Below, piece by piece: positions 25,601-40,600 of a stretch of 64,000 nt of DNA. The stretch covers positions 6,234,394-6,298,393 of the forward strand of contig OX459101.1 in assembly GCA_949775045.1 (NCBI GenBank). The letters run 5' to 3'. The stretch is from Metridium senile (lineage: Eukaryota > Cnidaria > Anthozoa > Actiniaria > Metridiidae). The notes beneath the pieces were generated by a model, which ran no database searches, had not been told where the DNA came from, and saw only the letters and a list, made by a program, of their open reading frames with translations. Both the position numbers and the translations under genes were made by a program. Numbering within the stretch: position 1 is the stretch's first letter; each line of letters opens with the position of its first letter.

Positions 25601-28600
25601 TCAACAATTTCAATTTGGTGGAAAAATTGAAATTTTCGATGCTAGGGGGTAGAGGAAAAATTCTCAATTTTGCTGAATTTTCAATATTTTTCAAAACATC
25701 CCTAAAACTATCTGATTGATGTCTATATGTTATCTGATCAATCCTGCAATGATTACCAATCAAAATAGATGAAAAATTCAACAATTTCAATTTGGTGAAA
25801 AAATTGAAATTTTCGATGCTAGGGGGTAGAGGAAAAATTCTCAATTTTGCTCAATTTTCAATATTTTTCAAAACATGCCTAAAACTATCTGATTGATGTC
25901 TATATGTTATCTGATCAATCCTGCAATGATTACCAATCAAAATAGATGAACAATTCAACAATTTCAATTTGGTGGAAAAATTGAAATTTTCGATGCTAGG
26001 GGGTAGAGGAAAAATTCTCAATTTTGCTCAATTTTCAATATTTTTCAAAACATCCCTAAAACTATCTGATTGATGTCTATATGTTATCTGATCAATGCTG
26101 CAATGATCAAAATAGATGAACAATTCAACAATTTCAATTTGGTGGAAAAATTGAAATTTTCGATGCTAGGGGGTAGAGGAAAAATTCTCAATTTTGCTCA
26201 ATTTTCAATATTTTTCAAAACATCCCTAAAACTATCTGATTGATGTCTATATGTTATGTGATCAATCCTGCAATGATTATCAATCAAAATAGATGAACAA
26301 TTCAACAATTTCAATTTGGTGGAAAAATTGAAATTTTCGATGCTAGGGGGTAGAGGAAAAATTCTCAATTTTGCTCAATTTTCAATATTTTTCAAAACAT
26401 CCCTAAAACTATCTGATTGATGTCTATATGTTATCTGATCAATGCTGCAATGATTACCAATCAAAATAGATGAAAAATTCAACAATTTCAATTTGGTGGA
26501 AAAATTGAAATTTTCGATGCTAGGGGGTAGAGAAAAAATTCTCAATTTTGCTCAATTTTCAATATTTTTCAAAACATCCCTAAAACTATCTGATTGATGT
26601 CTATATGTTATCTGATCAATCCTGCAATGATCAAAATAGATGAACAATTCAACAATTTCAATTTGGTTAAAAAATTGAAATTTTCGATGCTAGGGGGTAG
26701 AGGAAAAATTCTCAATTTTGCTCAATTTTCAATATTTTTCAAAACATCCCTAAAACTATCTGATTGATGTCTATATGTTATGTGATCAATCCTGCAATGA
26801 TTACCAATCAAAATAGATGAAAAATTCAACAATTTCAATTTGGTGGAAAAATTGAAATTTTCGATGCTAGGGGGTAGAGGAAAAATTCTCAATTTTGCTC
26901 AATTTTCAATATTTTTCAAAACATGCCTAAAACTATCTGATTGATGTCTATATGTTATCTGATCAATGCTGCAATGATTACCAATCAAAATAGATGAAAA
27001 ATTCAACAATTTCAATTTGGTGGAAAAATTGAAATTTTCGATGCTAGGGGGTAGAGGAAAAATTCTCAATTTTCAATATTTTCAATATTTTTCAAAACAT
27101 CCCTAAAACTATCTGATTGATGTCTATATGTTATCTGATCAATCCTGTAATGATTACCAATCAAAATAGATGAAAAATTCAACAATTTCAATTTGGTGGA
27201 AAAATTGAAATTTTCGATGCTAGGGGGTAGAGGAAAAATTCTCAATTTTGCTCAATTTTCAATATTTTTCAAAACATGCCTAAAACTATCTGATTGATGT
27301 CTATATGTTATCTGATCAATGCTGCAATGATTACCAATCAAAATAGATGAAAAATTCAACAATTTCAATTTGGTGGAAAAATTGAAATTTTCGATGCTAG
27401 GGGATAGAGGAAAAATTCTCAATTTTGCTCAATTTTCAATATTTTTCAAAACATCCCTAAAACTATCTGATTGATGTCTATATGTTATGTGATCAATCCT
27501 GCAATGATTATCAATCAAAATAGATGAAAAATTCAACAATTTCAATTTGGTGGAAAAATTGAAATTTTCGATGCTAGGGGGTAGAGGAAAAATTCTCAAT
27601 TTTGCTCAATTTTCAATATTTTTCAAAACATCCCTAAAACTATCTGATTGATGTCTATATGTTATCTGATCAATGCTGCAATGATTACCAATCAAAATAG
27701 ATGAAAAATTCAACAATTTCAATTTGGTGGAAAAATTGAAATTTTCGATGCTAGGGGGTAGAGAAAAAATTCTCAATTTTGCTCAATTTTCAATATTTTT
27801 CAAAACATCCCTAAAACTATCTGATTGATGTCTATATGTTATCTGATTAATCCTGCAATGATCAAAATAGATGAACAATTCAACAATTTCAATTTGGTTA
27901 AAAAATTGAAATTTTCGATGCTAGGGGGTAGAGGAAAAATTCTCAATTTTGCTCAATTTTCAATATTTTTCAAAACATCCCTAAAACTATCTGATTGATG
28001 TCTATATGTTATGTGATCAATCCTGCAATGATTACCAATCAAAATAGATGAAAAATTCAACAATTTCAATTTGGTGAAAAAATTGAAATTTTCGATGCTA
28101 GGGGGTAGAGGAAAAATTCTCAATTTTCAATATTTTCAATATTTTTCAAAACATCCCTAAAACTATCTGATTGATGTCTATATGTTATCTGATCAATCCT
28201 GTAATGATTACCAATCAAAATAGATGAAAAATTCAACAATTTCAATTTGGTGGAAAAATTGAAATTTTCGATGCTAGGGGGTAGAGGAAAAATTCTCAAT
28301 TTTGCTCAATTTTCAATATTTTTCAAAACATCCCTAAAACTATCTGATTGATGTCTATATGTTATCTGATCAATGCTGCAATGATTACCAATCAAAATAG
28401 ATGAAAAATTCAACAATTTCAATTTGGTGGAAAAATTGAAATTTTCGATGCTAGGGGATAGAGGAAAAATTCTCAATTTTGCTCAATTTTCAATATTTTT
28501 CAAAACATCCCTAAAACTATCTGATTGATGTCTATATGTTATGTGATCAATCCTGCAATGATTATCAATCAAAATAGATGAAAAATTCAACAATTTCAAT

Positions 28601-31600
28601 TTGGTGGAAAAATTGAAATTTTCGATGCTAGGGGGTAGAGGAAAAATTCTCAATTTTGCTCAATTTTCAATATTTTTCAAAACATCCCTAAAACTATCTG
28701 ATTGATGTCTATATGTTATCTGATCAATGCTGCAATGATTACCAATCAAAATAGATGAAAAATTCAACAATTTCAATTTGGTGGAAAAATTGAAATTTTC
28801 GATGCTAGGGGGTAGAGAAAAAATTCTCAATTTTGCTCAATTTTCAATATTTTTCAAAACATCCCTAAAACTATCTGATTGATGTCTATATGTTATCTGA
28901 TCAATCCTGCAATGATCAAAATAGATGAACAATTCAACAATTTCAATTTGGTTAAAAAATTGAAATTTTCGATGCTAGGGGGTAGAGGAAAAATTCTCAA
29001 TTTTGCTCAATTTTCAATATTTTTCAAAACATCCCTAAAACTATCTGATTGATGTCTATATGTTATGTGATCAATCCTGCAATGATTACCAATCAAAATA
29101 GATGAAAAATTCAACAATTTCAATTTGGTGGAAAAATTGAAATTTTCGATGCTAGGGGGTAGAGGAAAAATTCTCAATTTTGCTCAATTTTCAATATTTT
29201 TCAAAACATGCCTAAAACTATCTGATTGATGTCTATATGTTATCTGATCAATGCTGCAATGATTACCAATCAAAATAGATGAAAAATTCAACAATTTCAA
29301 TTTGGTGGAAAAATTGAAATTTTCGATGCTAGGGGGTAGAGGAAAAATTCTCAATTTTGCTGAATTTTCAATATTTTTCAAAACATCCCTAAAACTATCT
29401 GATTGATGTCTATATGTTATCTGATCAATCCTGCAATGATTACCAATCAAAATAGATGAAAAATTCAACAATTTCAATTTGGTGAAAAAATTGAAATTTT
29501 CGATGCTAGGGGGTAGAGGAAAAATTCTCAATTTTGCTCAATTTTCAATATTTTTCAAAACATGCCTAAAACTATCTGATTGATGTCTATATGTTATCTG
29601 ATCAATCCTGCAATGATTACCAATCAAAATAGATGAACAATTCAACAATTTCAATTTGGTGGAAAAATTGAAATTTTCGATGCTAGGGGGTAGAGGAAAA
29701 ATTCTCAATTTTGCTCAATTTTCAATATTTTTCAAAACATGCCTAAAACTATCTGATTGATGTCTATATGTTATCTGATCAATCCTGCAATGATTACCAA
29801 TCAAAATAGATGAACAATTCAACAATTTCAATTTGGTGGAAAAATTGAAATTTTCGATGCTAGGGGGTAGAGGAAAAATTCTCAATTTTGCTCAATTTTC
29901 AATATTTTTCAAAACATCCCTAAAACTATCTGATTGATGTCTATATGTTATCTGATCAATCCTGCAATGATTACCAATCAAAATAGATGAAAAATTCAAC
30001 AATTTCAATTTGGTGGAAAAATTGAAATTTTCGATGCTAGGGGGTAGAGGAAAAATTCTCAATTTTGCTCAATTTTCAATATTTTTCAAAACATCCCTAA
30101 AACTATCTGATTGATGTCTATATGTTATCTGATCAATGCTGCAATGATTACCAATCAAAATAGATGAAAAATTCAACAATTTCAATTTGGTGGAAAAATT
30201 GAAATTTTCGATGCTAGGGGGTAGAGGAAAAATTCTCAATTTTGCTCAATTTTCAATATTTTTCAAAACATGCCTAAAACTATCTGATTGATGTCTATAT
30301 GTTATCTGATCAATCCTGCAATGATTACCAATCAAAATAGATGAACAATTCAACAATTTCAATTTGGTGGAAAAATTGAAATTTTCGATGCTAGGGGGTA
30401 GAGGAAAAATTCTCAATTTTGCTCAATTTTCAATATTTTTCAAAACATGCCTAAAACTATCTGATTGATGTCTATATGTTATCTGATCAATCCTGCAATG
30501 ATTACCAATCAAAATAGATGAACAATTCAACAATTTCAATTTGGTGGAAAAATTGAAATTTTCGATGCTAGGGGGTAGAGGAAAAATTCTCAATTTTGCT
30601 CAATTTTCAATATTTTTCAAAACATCCCTAAAACTATCTGATTGATGTCTATATGTTATCTGATCAATCCTGCAATGATTACCAATCAAAATAGATGAAA
30701 AATTCAACAATTTCAATTTGGTGGAAAAATTGAAATTTTCGATGCTAGGGGGTAGAGGAAAAATTCTCAATTTTGCTCAATTTTCAATATTTTTCAAAAC
30801 ATCCCTAAAACTATCTGATTGATGTCTATATGTTATCTGATCAATGCTGCAATGATTACCAATCAAAATAGATGAAAAATTCAACAATTTCAATTTGGTG
30901 GAAAAATTGAAATTTTCGATGCTAGGGGGTAGAGGAAAAATTCTCAATTTTGCTCAATTTTCAATATTTTTCAAAACATCCCTAAAACTATCTGATTGAT
31001 GTCTATATGTTATCTGATCAATCCTGCAATGATTACCAATCAAAATAGATGAAAAATTCAACAATTTCAATTTGGTGGAAAAATTGAAATTTTCGATGCT
31101 AGGGGGTAGAGGAAAAATTCTCAATTTTGCTGAATTTTCAATATTTTTCAAAACATCCCTAAAACTATCTGATTGATGTCTATATGTTATCTGATCAATC
31201 CTGCAATGATTACCAATCAAAATAGATGAAAAATTCAACAATTTCAATTTGGTGAAAAAATTGAAATTTTCGATGCTAGGGGGTAGAGGAAAAATTCTCA
31301 ATTTTGCTCAATTTTCAATATTTTTCAAAACATGCCTAAAACTATCTGATTGATGTCTATATGTTATCTGATCAATCCTGCAATGATTACCAATCAAAAT
31401 AGATGAACAATTCAACAATTTCAATTTGGTGGAAAAATTGAAATTTTCGATGCTAGGGGGTAGAGGAAAAATTCTCAATTTTGCTCAATTTTCAATATTT
31501 TTCAAAACATGCCTAAAACTATCTGATTGATGTCTATATGTTATCTGATCAATCCTGCAATGATTACCAATCAAAATAGATGAACAATTCAACAATTTCA

Positions 31601-34600
31601 ATTTGGTGGAAAAATTGAAATTTTCGATGCTAGGGGGTAGAGGAAAAATTCTCAATTTTGCTCAATTTTCAATATTTTTCAAAACATCCCTAAAACTATC
31701 TGATTGATGTCTATATGTTATCTGATCAATCCTGCAATGATTACCAATCAAAATAGATGAAAAATTCAACAATTTCAATTTGGTGGAAAAATTGAAATTT
31801 TCGATGCTAGGGGGTAGAGGAAAAATTCTCAATTTTGCTCAATTTTCAATATTTTTCAAAACATCCCTAAAACTATCTGATTGATGTCTATATGTTATGT
31901 GATCAATCCTGCAATGATTACCAATCAAAATAGATGAAAAATTCAACAATTTCAATTTGGTGGAAAAATTGAAATTTTCGATGCTAGGGGGTAGAGGAAA
32001 AATTCTCAATTTTGCTCAATTTTCAATCTTTTTCAAAACATCCCTAAAACTATCTGATTGATGTCTATATGTTATCTGATCAATCCTGCAATGATTACCA
32101 ATCAAAATAGATGAACAATTCAACAATTTCAATTTGGTGGAAAAATTGAAATTTTCGATGCTAGGGGGTAGAGGAAAAATTCTCAATTTTGCTCAATTTT
32201 CAATATTTTTCAAAACATGCCTAAAACTATCTGATTGATGTCTATATGTTATCTGATCAATCCTGCAATGATTACCAATCAAAATAGATGAAAAATTCAA
32301 CAATTTCAATTTGGTGGAAAAATTGAAATTTTCGATGCTAGGGGGTAGAGGAAAAATTCTCAATTTTGCTCAATTTTCAATATTTTTCAAAACATGCCTA
32401 AAACTATCTGATTGATGTCTATATGTTATCTGATCAATCCTGCAATGATTACCAATCAAAATAGATGAACAATTCAACAATTTCAATTTGGTGGAAAAAT
32501 TGAAATTTTCGATGCTAGGGGGTAGAGGAAAAATTCTCAATTTTGCTCAATTTTCAATATTTTTCAAAACATCCCTAAAACTATCTGATTGATGTCTATA
32601 TGTTATGTGATCAATCCTGCAATGATTACCAATCAAAATAGATGAAAAATTCAACAATTTCAATTTGGTGGAAAAATTGAAATTTTCGATGCTAGGGGGT
32701 AGAGGAAAAATTCTCAATTTTGCTCAATTTTCAATATTTTTCAAAACATCACTAAAACTATCTGATTGATGTCTATATGTTATCTGATCAATGCTGCAAT
32801 GATTACCAATCAAAATAGATGAAAAATTCAACAATTTCAATTTGGTGGAAAAATTGAAATTTTCGATGCTAGGGGATAGAGGAAAAATTCTCAATTTTGC
32901 TCAATTTTCAATCTTTTTCAAAACATCCCTAAAACTATCTGATTGATGTCTATATGTTATCTGATCAATCCTGCAATGATTATCAATCAAAATAGATGAA
33001 AAATTCAACAATTTCAATTTGGTGGAAAAATTGAAATTTTCGATGCTAGGGGGTAGAGGAAAAATTCTCAATTTTGCTCAATTTTCAATATTTTTCAAAA
33101 CATCCCTAAAACTATCTGATTGATGTCTATATGTTATCTGATCAATCCTGCAATGATTACCAATCAAAATAGATGAACAATTCAACAATTTCAATTTGGT
33201 GGAAAAATTGAAATTTTCGATGCTAGGGGGTAGAGGAAAAATTCTCAATTTTGCTCAATTTTCAATCTTTTTCAAAACATCCCTAAAACTATCTGATTGA
33301 TGTCTATATGTTATCTGATCAATCCTGCAATGATTACCAATCAAAATAGATGAAAAATTCAACAATTTCAATTTGGTGGAAAAATTGAAATTTTCGATGC
33401 TAGGGGGTAGAGGAAAAATTCTCAATTTTGCTCAATTTTCAATATTTTTCAAAACATCCCTAAAACTATCTGATTGATGTCTATATGTTATCTGATCAAT
33501 CCTGCAATGATTACCAATCAAAATAGATGAAAAATTCAACAATTTCAATTTGGTGGAAAAATTGAAATTTTCGATGCTAGGGGGTAGAGGAAAAATTCTC
33601 AATTTTGCTCAATTTTCAATATTTTTCAAAACATCCCTAAAACTATCTGATTGATGTCTATATGTTATCTGATCAATCCTGCAATGATTATCAATCAAAA
33701 TAGATGAACAATTCAACAATTTCAATTTGGTGGAAAAATTGAAATTTTCGATGCTAGGGGATAGAGGAAAAATTCTCAATTTTGCTCAATTTTCAATCTT
33801 TTTCAAAACATCCCTAAAACTATCTGATTGATGTCTATATGTTATGTGATCAATCCTGCAATGATTACCAATCAAAATAGATGAAAAATTCAACAATTTC
33901 AATTTGGTGGAAAAATTGAAATTTTCGATGCTAGGGGGTAGAGGAAAAATTCTCAATTTTGCTCAATTTTCAATATTTTTCAAAACATCACTAAAACTAT
34001 CTGATTGATGTCTATATGTTATCTGATCAATGCTGCAATGATTACCAATCAAAATAGATGAAAAATTCAACAATTTCAATTTGGTGGAAAAATTGAAATT
34101 TTCGATGCTAGGGGGTAGAGGAAAAATTCTCAATTTTGCTCAATTTTCAATATTTTTCAAAACATGCCTAAAACTATCTGATTGATGTCTATATGTTATC
34201 TGATCAATCCTGCAATGATTACCAATCAAAATAGATGAACAATTCAACAATTTCAATTTGGTGGAAAAATTGAAATTTTCGATGCTAGGGGGTAGAGGAA
34301 AAATTCTCAATTTTGCTCAATTTTCAATATTTTTCAAAACATCCCTAAAACTATGTCATTGATGTCTATATGTTATGTGATCAATCCTGCAATGATTACC
34401 AATCAAAATAGATGAAAAATTCAACAATTTCAATTTGGTGGAAAAATTGAAATTTTCGATGCTAGGGGGTAGAGGAAAAATTCTCAATTTTGCTCAATTT
34501 TCAATATTTTTCAAAACATCACTAAAACTATCTGATTGATGTCTATATGTTATCTGATCAATGCTGCAATGATTACCAATCAAAATAGATGAAAAATTCA

Positions 34601-37600
34601 ACAATTTCAATTTGGTGGAAAAATTGAAATTTTCGATGCTAGGGGATAGAGGAAAAATTCTCAATTTTGCTCAATTTTCAATCTTTTTCAAAACATCCCT
34701 AAAACTATCTGATTGATGTCTATATGTTATCTGATCAATCCTGCAATGATTATCAATCAAAATAGATGAAAAATTCAACAATTTCAATTTGGTGGAAAAA
34801 TTGAAATTTTCGATGCTAGGGGATAGAGGAAAAATTCTCAATTTTGCTCAATTTTCAATATTTTTCAAAACATCCCTAAAACTATCTGATTGATGTCTAT
34901 ATGTTATCTGATCAATCCTGCAATGATTACCAATCAAAATAGATGAACAATTCAACAATTTCAATTTGGTGGAAAAATTGAAATTTTCGATGCTAGGGGG
35001 TAGAGGAAAAATTCTCAATTTTGCTCAATTTTCAATATTTTTCAAAACATCCCTAAAACTATCTGATTGATGTCTATATGTTATCTGATCAATCCTGCAA
35101 TGATTACCAATCAAAATAGATGAAAAATTCAACAATTTCAATTTGGTGGAAAAATTGAAATTTTCGATGCTAGGGGGTAGAGGAAAAATTCTCAATTTTG
35201 CTCAATTTTCAATCTTTTTCAAAACATCCCTAAAACTATCTGATTGATGTCTATATGTTATCTGATCAATGCTGCAATGATTACCAATCAAAATAGATGA
35301 AAAATTCAACAATTTCAATTTGGTGGAAAAATTGAAATTTTCGATGCTAGGGGATAGAGGAAAAATTCTCAATTTTGCTCAATTTTCAATCTTTTTCAAA
35401 ACATCCCTAAAACTATCTGATTGATGTCTATATGTTATGTGATCAATCCTGCAATGATTACCAATCAAAATAGATGAAAAATTCAACAATTTCAATTTGG
35501 TGGAAAAATTGAAATTTTCGATGCTAGGGGATAGAGGAAAAATTCTCAATTTTGCTCAATTTTCAATATTTTTCAAAACATCCCTAAAACTATCTGATTG
35601 ATGTCTATATGTTATCTGATCAATCCTGCAATGATTACCAATCAAAATAGATGAACAATTCAACAATTTCAATTTGGTGGAAAAATTGAAATTTTCGATG
35701 CTAGGGGGTAGAGGAAAAATTCTCAATTTTGCTCAATTTTCAATATTTTTCAAAACATCCCTAAAACTATCTGATTGATGTCTATATGTTATCTGATCAA
35801 TCCTGCAATGATTACCAATCAAAATAGATGAAAAATTCAACAATTTCAATTTGGTGGAAAAATTGAAATTTTCGATGCTAGGGGGTAGAGGAAAAATTCT
35901 CAATTTTGCTCAATTTTCAATCTTTTTCAAAACATCCCTAAAACTATCTGATTGATGTCTATATGTTATCTGATCAATGCTGCAATGATTACCAATCAAA
36001 ATAGATGAAAAATTCAACAATTTCAATTTGGTGGAAAAATTGAAATTTTCGATGCTAGGGGATAGAGGAAAAATTCTCAATTTTGCTCAATTTTCAATCT
36101 TTTTCAAAACATCCCTAAAACTATCTGATTGATGTCTATATGTTATGTGATCAATCCTGCAATGATTACCAATCAAAATAGATGAAAAATTCAACAATTT
36201 CAATTTGGTGGAAAAATTGAAATTTTCGATGCTAGGGGGTAGAGGAAAAATTCTCAATTTTGCTCAATTTTCAATATTTTTCAAAACATCACTAAAACTA
36301 TCTGATTGATGTCTATATGTTATCTGATCAATGCTGCAATGATTACCAATCAAAATAGATGAAAAATTCAACAATTTCAATTTGGTGGAAAAATTGAAAT
36401 TTTCGATGCTAGGGGATAGAGGAAAAATTCTCAATTTTGCTCAATTTTCAATCTTTTTCAAAACATCCCTAAAACTATCTGATTGATGTCTATATGTTAT
36501 CTGATCAATCCTGCAATGATTATCAATCAAAATAGATGAAAAATTCAACAATTTCAATTTGGTGGAAAAATTGAAATTTTCGATGCTAGGGGATAGAGGA
36601 AAAATTCTCAATTTTGCTCAATTTTCAATCTTTTTCAAAACATCCCTAAAACTATCTGATTGATGTCTATATGTTATGTGATCAATCCTGCAATGATTAT
36701 CAATCAAAAAAGAAGAACAATTCAACAATTTCAATTTGGTGGAAAAATTGAAATTTTCGATGCTAGGGGGTAGAGGAAAAATTCTCAATTTTGCTCAATT
36801 TTCAATATTTTTCAAAACATGCCTAAAACTATCTGATTGATGTCTATATGTTATCTGATCAATCCTGCAATGATCAAAATAGATGAACAATTCAACAATT
36901 TCAATTTGGTGGAAAAATTGAAATTTTCGATGCTAGGGGGTAGAGGAAAAATTCTCAATTTTGCTCAATTTTCAATATTTTTCAAAACATCCCTAAAACT
37001 ATCTGATTGATGTCTATATGTTATGTGATCAATCCTGCAATGATTACCAATCAAAATAGATGAAAAATTCAACAATTTCAATTTGGTGGAAAAATTGAAA
37101 TTTTCGATGCTAGGGGGTAGAGAAAAATTCTCAATTTTGCTCAATTTTCAATATTTTTCAAAACATGCCTAAAACTATCTGATTGATGTCTATATGTTAT
37201 GTGATCAATCCTGCAATGATTACCAATCAAAATAGATGAAAAATTCAACAATTTCAATTTGGTGGAAAAATTGAAATTTTCGATGCTAGGGGGTAGAGGA
37301 AAAATTCTCAATTTTGCTCAATTTTCAATATTTTTCAAAACATCCCTAAAACTATCTGATTGATGTCTATATGTTATCTGATCAATGCTGCAATGATTAC
37401 CAATCAAAATAGATGAAAAATTCAACAATTTCAATTTGGTGGAAAAATTGAAATTTTCGATGCTAGGGGATAGAGGAAAAATTCTCAATTTTGCTCAATT
37501 TTCAATCTTTTTCAAAACATCCCTAAAACTATCTGATTGATGTCTATATGTTATCTGATCAATGCTGCAATGATTACCAATCAAAATAGATGAAAAATTC

Positions 37601-40600
37601 AACAATTTCAATTTGGTGGAAAAATTGAAATTTTCGATGCTAGGGGGTAGAGGAAAAATTCTCAATTTTGCTCAATTTTCAATATTTTTCAAAACATGCC
37701 TAAAACTATCTGATTGATGTCTATATGTTATCTGATCAATCCTGCAATGATTACCAATCAAAATAGATGAACAATTCAACAATTTCAATTTGGTGGAAAA
37801 ATTGAAATTTTCGATGCTAGGGGGTAGAGGAAAAATTCTCAATTTTGCTCAATTTTCAATATTTTTCAAAACATCCCTAAAACTATCTGATTGATGTCTA
37901 TATGTTATCTGATCAATCCTGCAATGATTACCAATCAAAATAGATGAAAAATTCAACAATTTCAATTTGGTGGAAAAATTGAAATTTTCGATGCTAGGGG
38001 GTAGAGGAAAAATTCTCAATTTTGCTCAATTTTCAATATTTTTCAAAACATCCCTAAAACTATCTGATTGATGTCTATATGTTATCTGATCAATGCTGCA
38101 ATGATTACCAATCAAAATAGATGAAAAATTCAACAATTTCAATTTGGTGGAAAAATTGAAATTTTCGATGCTAGGGGGTAGAGGAAAAATTCTCAATTTT
38201 GCTCAATTTTCAATATTTTTCAAAACATGCCTAAAACTATCTGATTGATGTCTATATGTTATCTGATCAATCCTGCAATGATCAAAATAGATGAACAATT
38301 CAACAATTTCAATTTGGTGGAAAAATTGAAATTTTCGATGCTAGGGGGTAGAGGAAAAATTCTCAATTTTGCTCAATTTTCAATATTTTTCAAAACATCC
38401 CTAAAACTATCTGATTGATGTCTATATGTTATGTGATCAATCCTGCAATGATTACCAATCAAAATAGATGAAAAATTCAACAATTTCAATTTGGTGGAAA
38501 AATTGAAATTTTCGATGCTAGGGGGTAGAGAAAAATTCTCAATTTTGCTCAATTTTCAATATTTTTCAAAACATGCCTAAAACTATCTGATTGATGTCTA
38601 TATGTTATGTGATCAATCCTGCAATGATTACCAATCAAAATAGATGAAAAATTCAACAATTTCAATTTGGTGGAAAAATTGAAATTTTCGATGCTAGGGG
38701 GTAGAGGAAAAATTCTCAATTTTGCTCAATTTTCAATATTTTTCAAAACATCCCTAAAACTATCTGATTGATGTCTATATGTTATCTGATCAATGCTGCA
38801 ATGATTACCAATCAAAATAGATGAAAAATTCAACAATTTCAATTTGGTGGAAAAATTGAAATTTTCGATGCTAGGGGATAGAGGAAAAATTCTCAATTTT
38901 GCTCAATTTTCAATCTTTTTCAAAACATCCCTAAAACTATCTGATTGATGTCTATATGTTATCTGATCAATGCTGCAATGATTACCAATCAAAATAGATG
39001 AAAAATTCAACAATTTCAATTTGGTGGAAAAATTGAAATTTTCGATGCTAGGGGGTAGAGGAAAAATTCTCAATTTTGCTCAATTTTCAATATTTTTCAA
39101 AACATGCCTAAAACTATCTGATTGATGTCTATATGTTATCTGATCAATCCTGCAATGATTACCAATCAAAATAGATGAACAATTCAACAATTTCAATTTG
39201 GTGGAAAAATTGAAATTTTCGATGCTAGGGGGTAGAGGAAAAATTCTCAATTTTGCTCAATTTTCAATATTTTTCAAAACATCCCTAAAACTATCTGATT
39301 GATGTCTATATGTTATCTGATCAATCCTGCAATGATTACCAATCAAAATAGATGAAAAATTCAACAATTTCAATTTGGTGGAAAAATTGAAATTTTCGAT
39401 GCTAGGGGGTAGAGGAAAAATTCTCAATTTTGCTCAATTTTCAATATTTTTCAAAACATCCCTAAAACTATCTGATTGATGTCTATATGTTATCTGATCA
39501 ATGCTGCAATGATTACCAATCAAAATAGATGAAAAATTCAACAATTTCAATTTGGTGGAAAAATTGAAATTTTCGATGCTAGGGGGTAGAGGAAAAATTC
39601 TCAATTTTGCTCAATTTTCAATATTTTTCAAAACATCCCTAAAACTATCTGATTGATGTCTATATGTTATCTGATCAATCCTGCAATGATTATCAATCAA
39701 AATAGATGAAAAATTCAACAATTTCAATTTGGTGGAAAAATTGAAATTTTCGATGCTAGGGGATAGAGGAAAAATTCTCAATTTTGCTCAATTTTCAATC
39801 TTTTTCAAAACATCCCTAAAACTATCTGATTGATGTCTATATGTTATGTGATCAATCCTGCAATGATTACCAATCAAAATAGATGAAAAATTCAACAATT
39901 TCAATTTGGTGGAAAAATTGAAATTTTCGATGCTAGGGGGTAGAGGAAAAATTCTCAATTTTGCTCAATTTTCAATATTTTTCAAAACATCACTAAAACT
40001 ATCTGATTGATGTCTATATGTTATGTGATCAATCCTGCAATGATTATCAATCAAAATAGATGAACAATTCAACAATTTCAATTTGGTGGAAAAATTGAAA
40101 TTTTCGATGCTAGGGGGTAGAGGAAAAATTCTCAATTTTGCTCAATTTTCAATATTTTTCAAAACATGCCTAAAACTATCTGATTGATGTCTATATGTTA
40201 TCTGATCAATCCTGCAATGATTACCAATCAAAATAGATGAACAATTCAACAATTTCAATTTGGTGGAAAAATTGAAATTTTCGATGCTAGGGGGTAGAGG
40301 AAAAATTCTCAATTTTGCTCAATTTTCAATATTTTTCAAAACATCCCTAAAACTATGTCATTGATGTCTATATGTTATGTGATCAATCCTGCAATGATTA
40401 CCAATCAAAATAGATGAAAAATTCAACAATTTCAATTTGGTGGAAAAATTGAAATTTTCGATGCTAGGGGGTAGAGGAAAAATTCTCAATTTTGCTCAAT
40501 TTTCAATATTTTTCAAAACATCACTAAAACTATCTGATTGATGTCTATATGTTATCTGATCAATGCTGCAATGATTACCAATCAAAATAGATGAAAAATT

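Noticed and set aside
23571..31301. Four near-identical 115-codon minus-strand frames
   Set aside because: They lie in satellite monomers and exist only where a variant removes a stop codon. Most monomers do not keep the frame.
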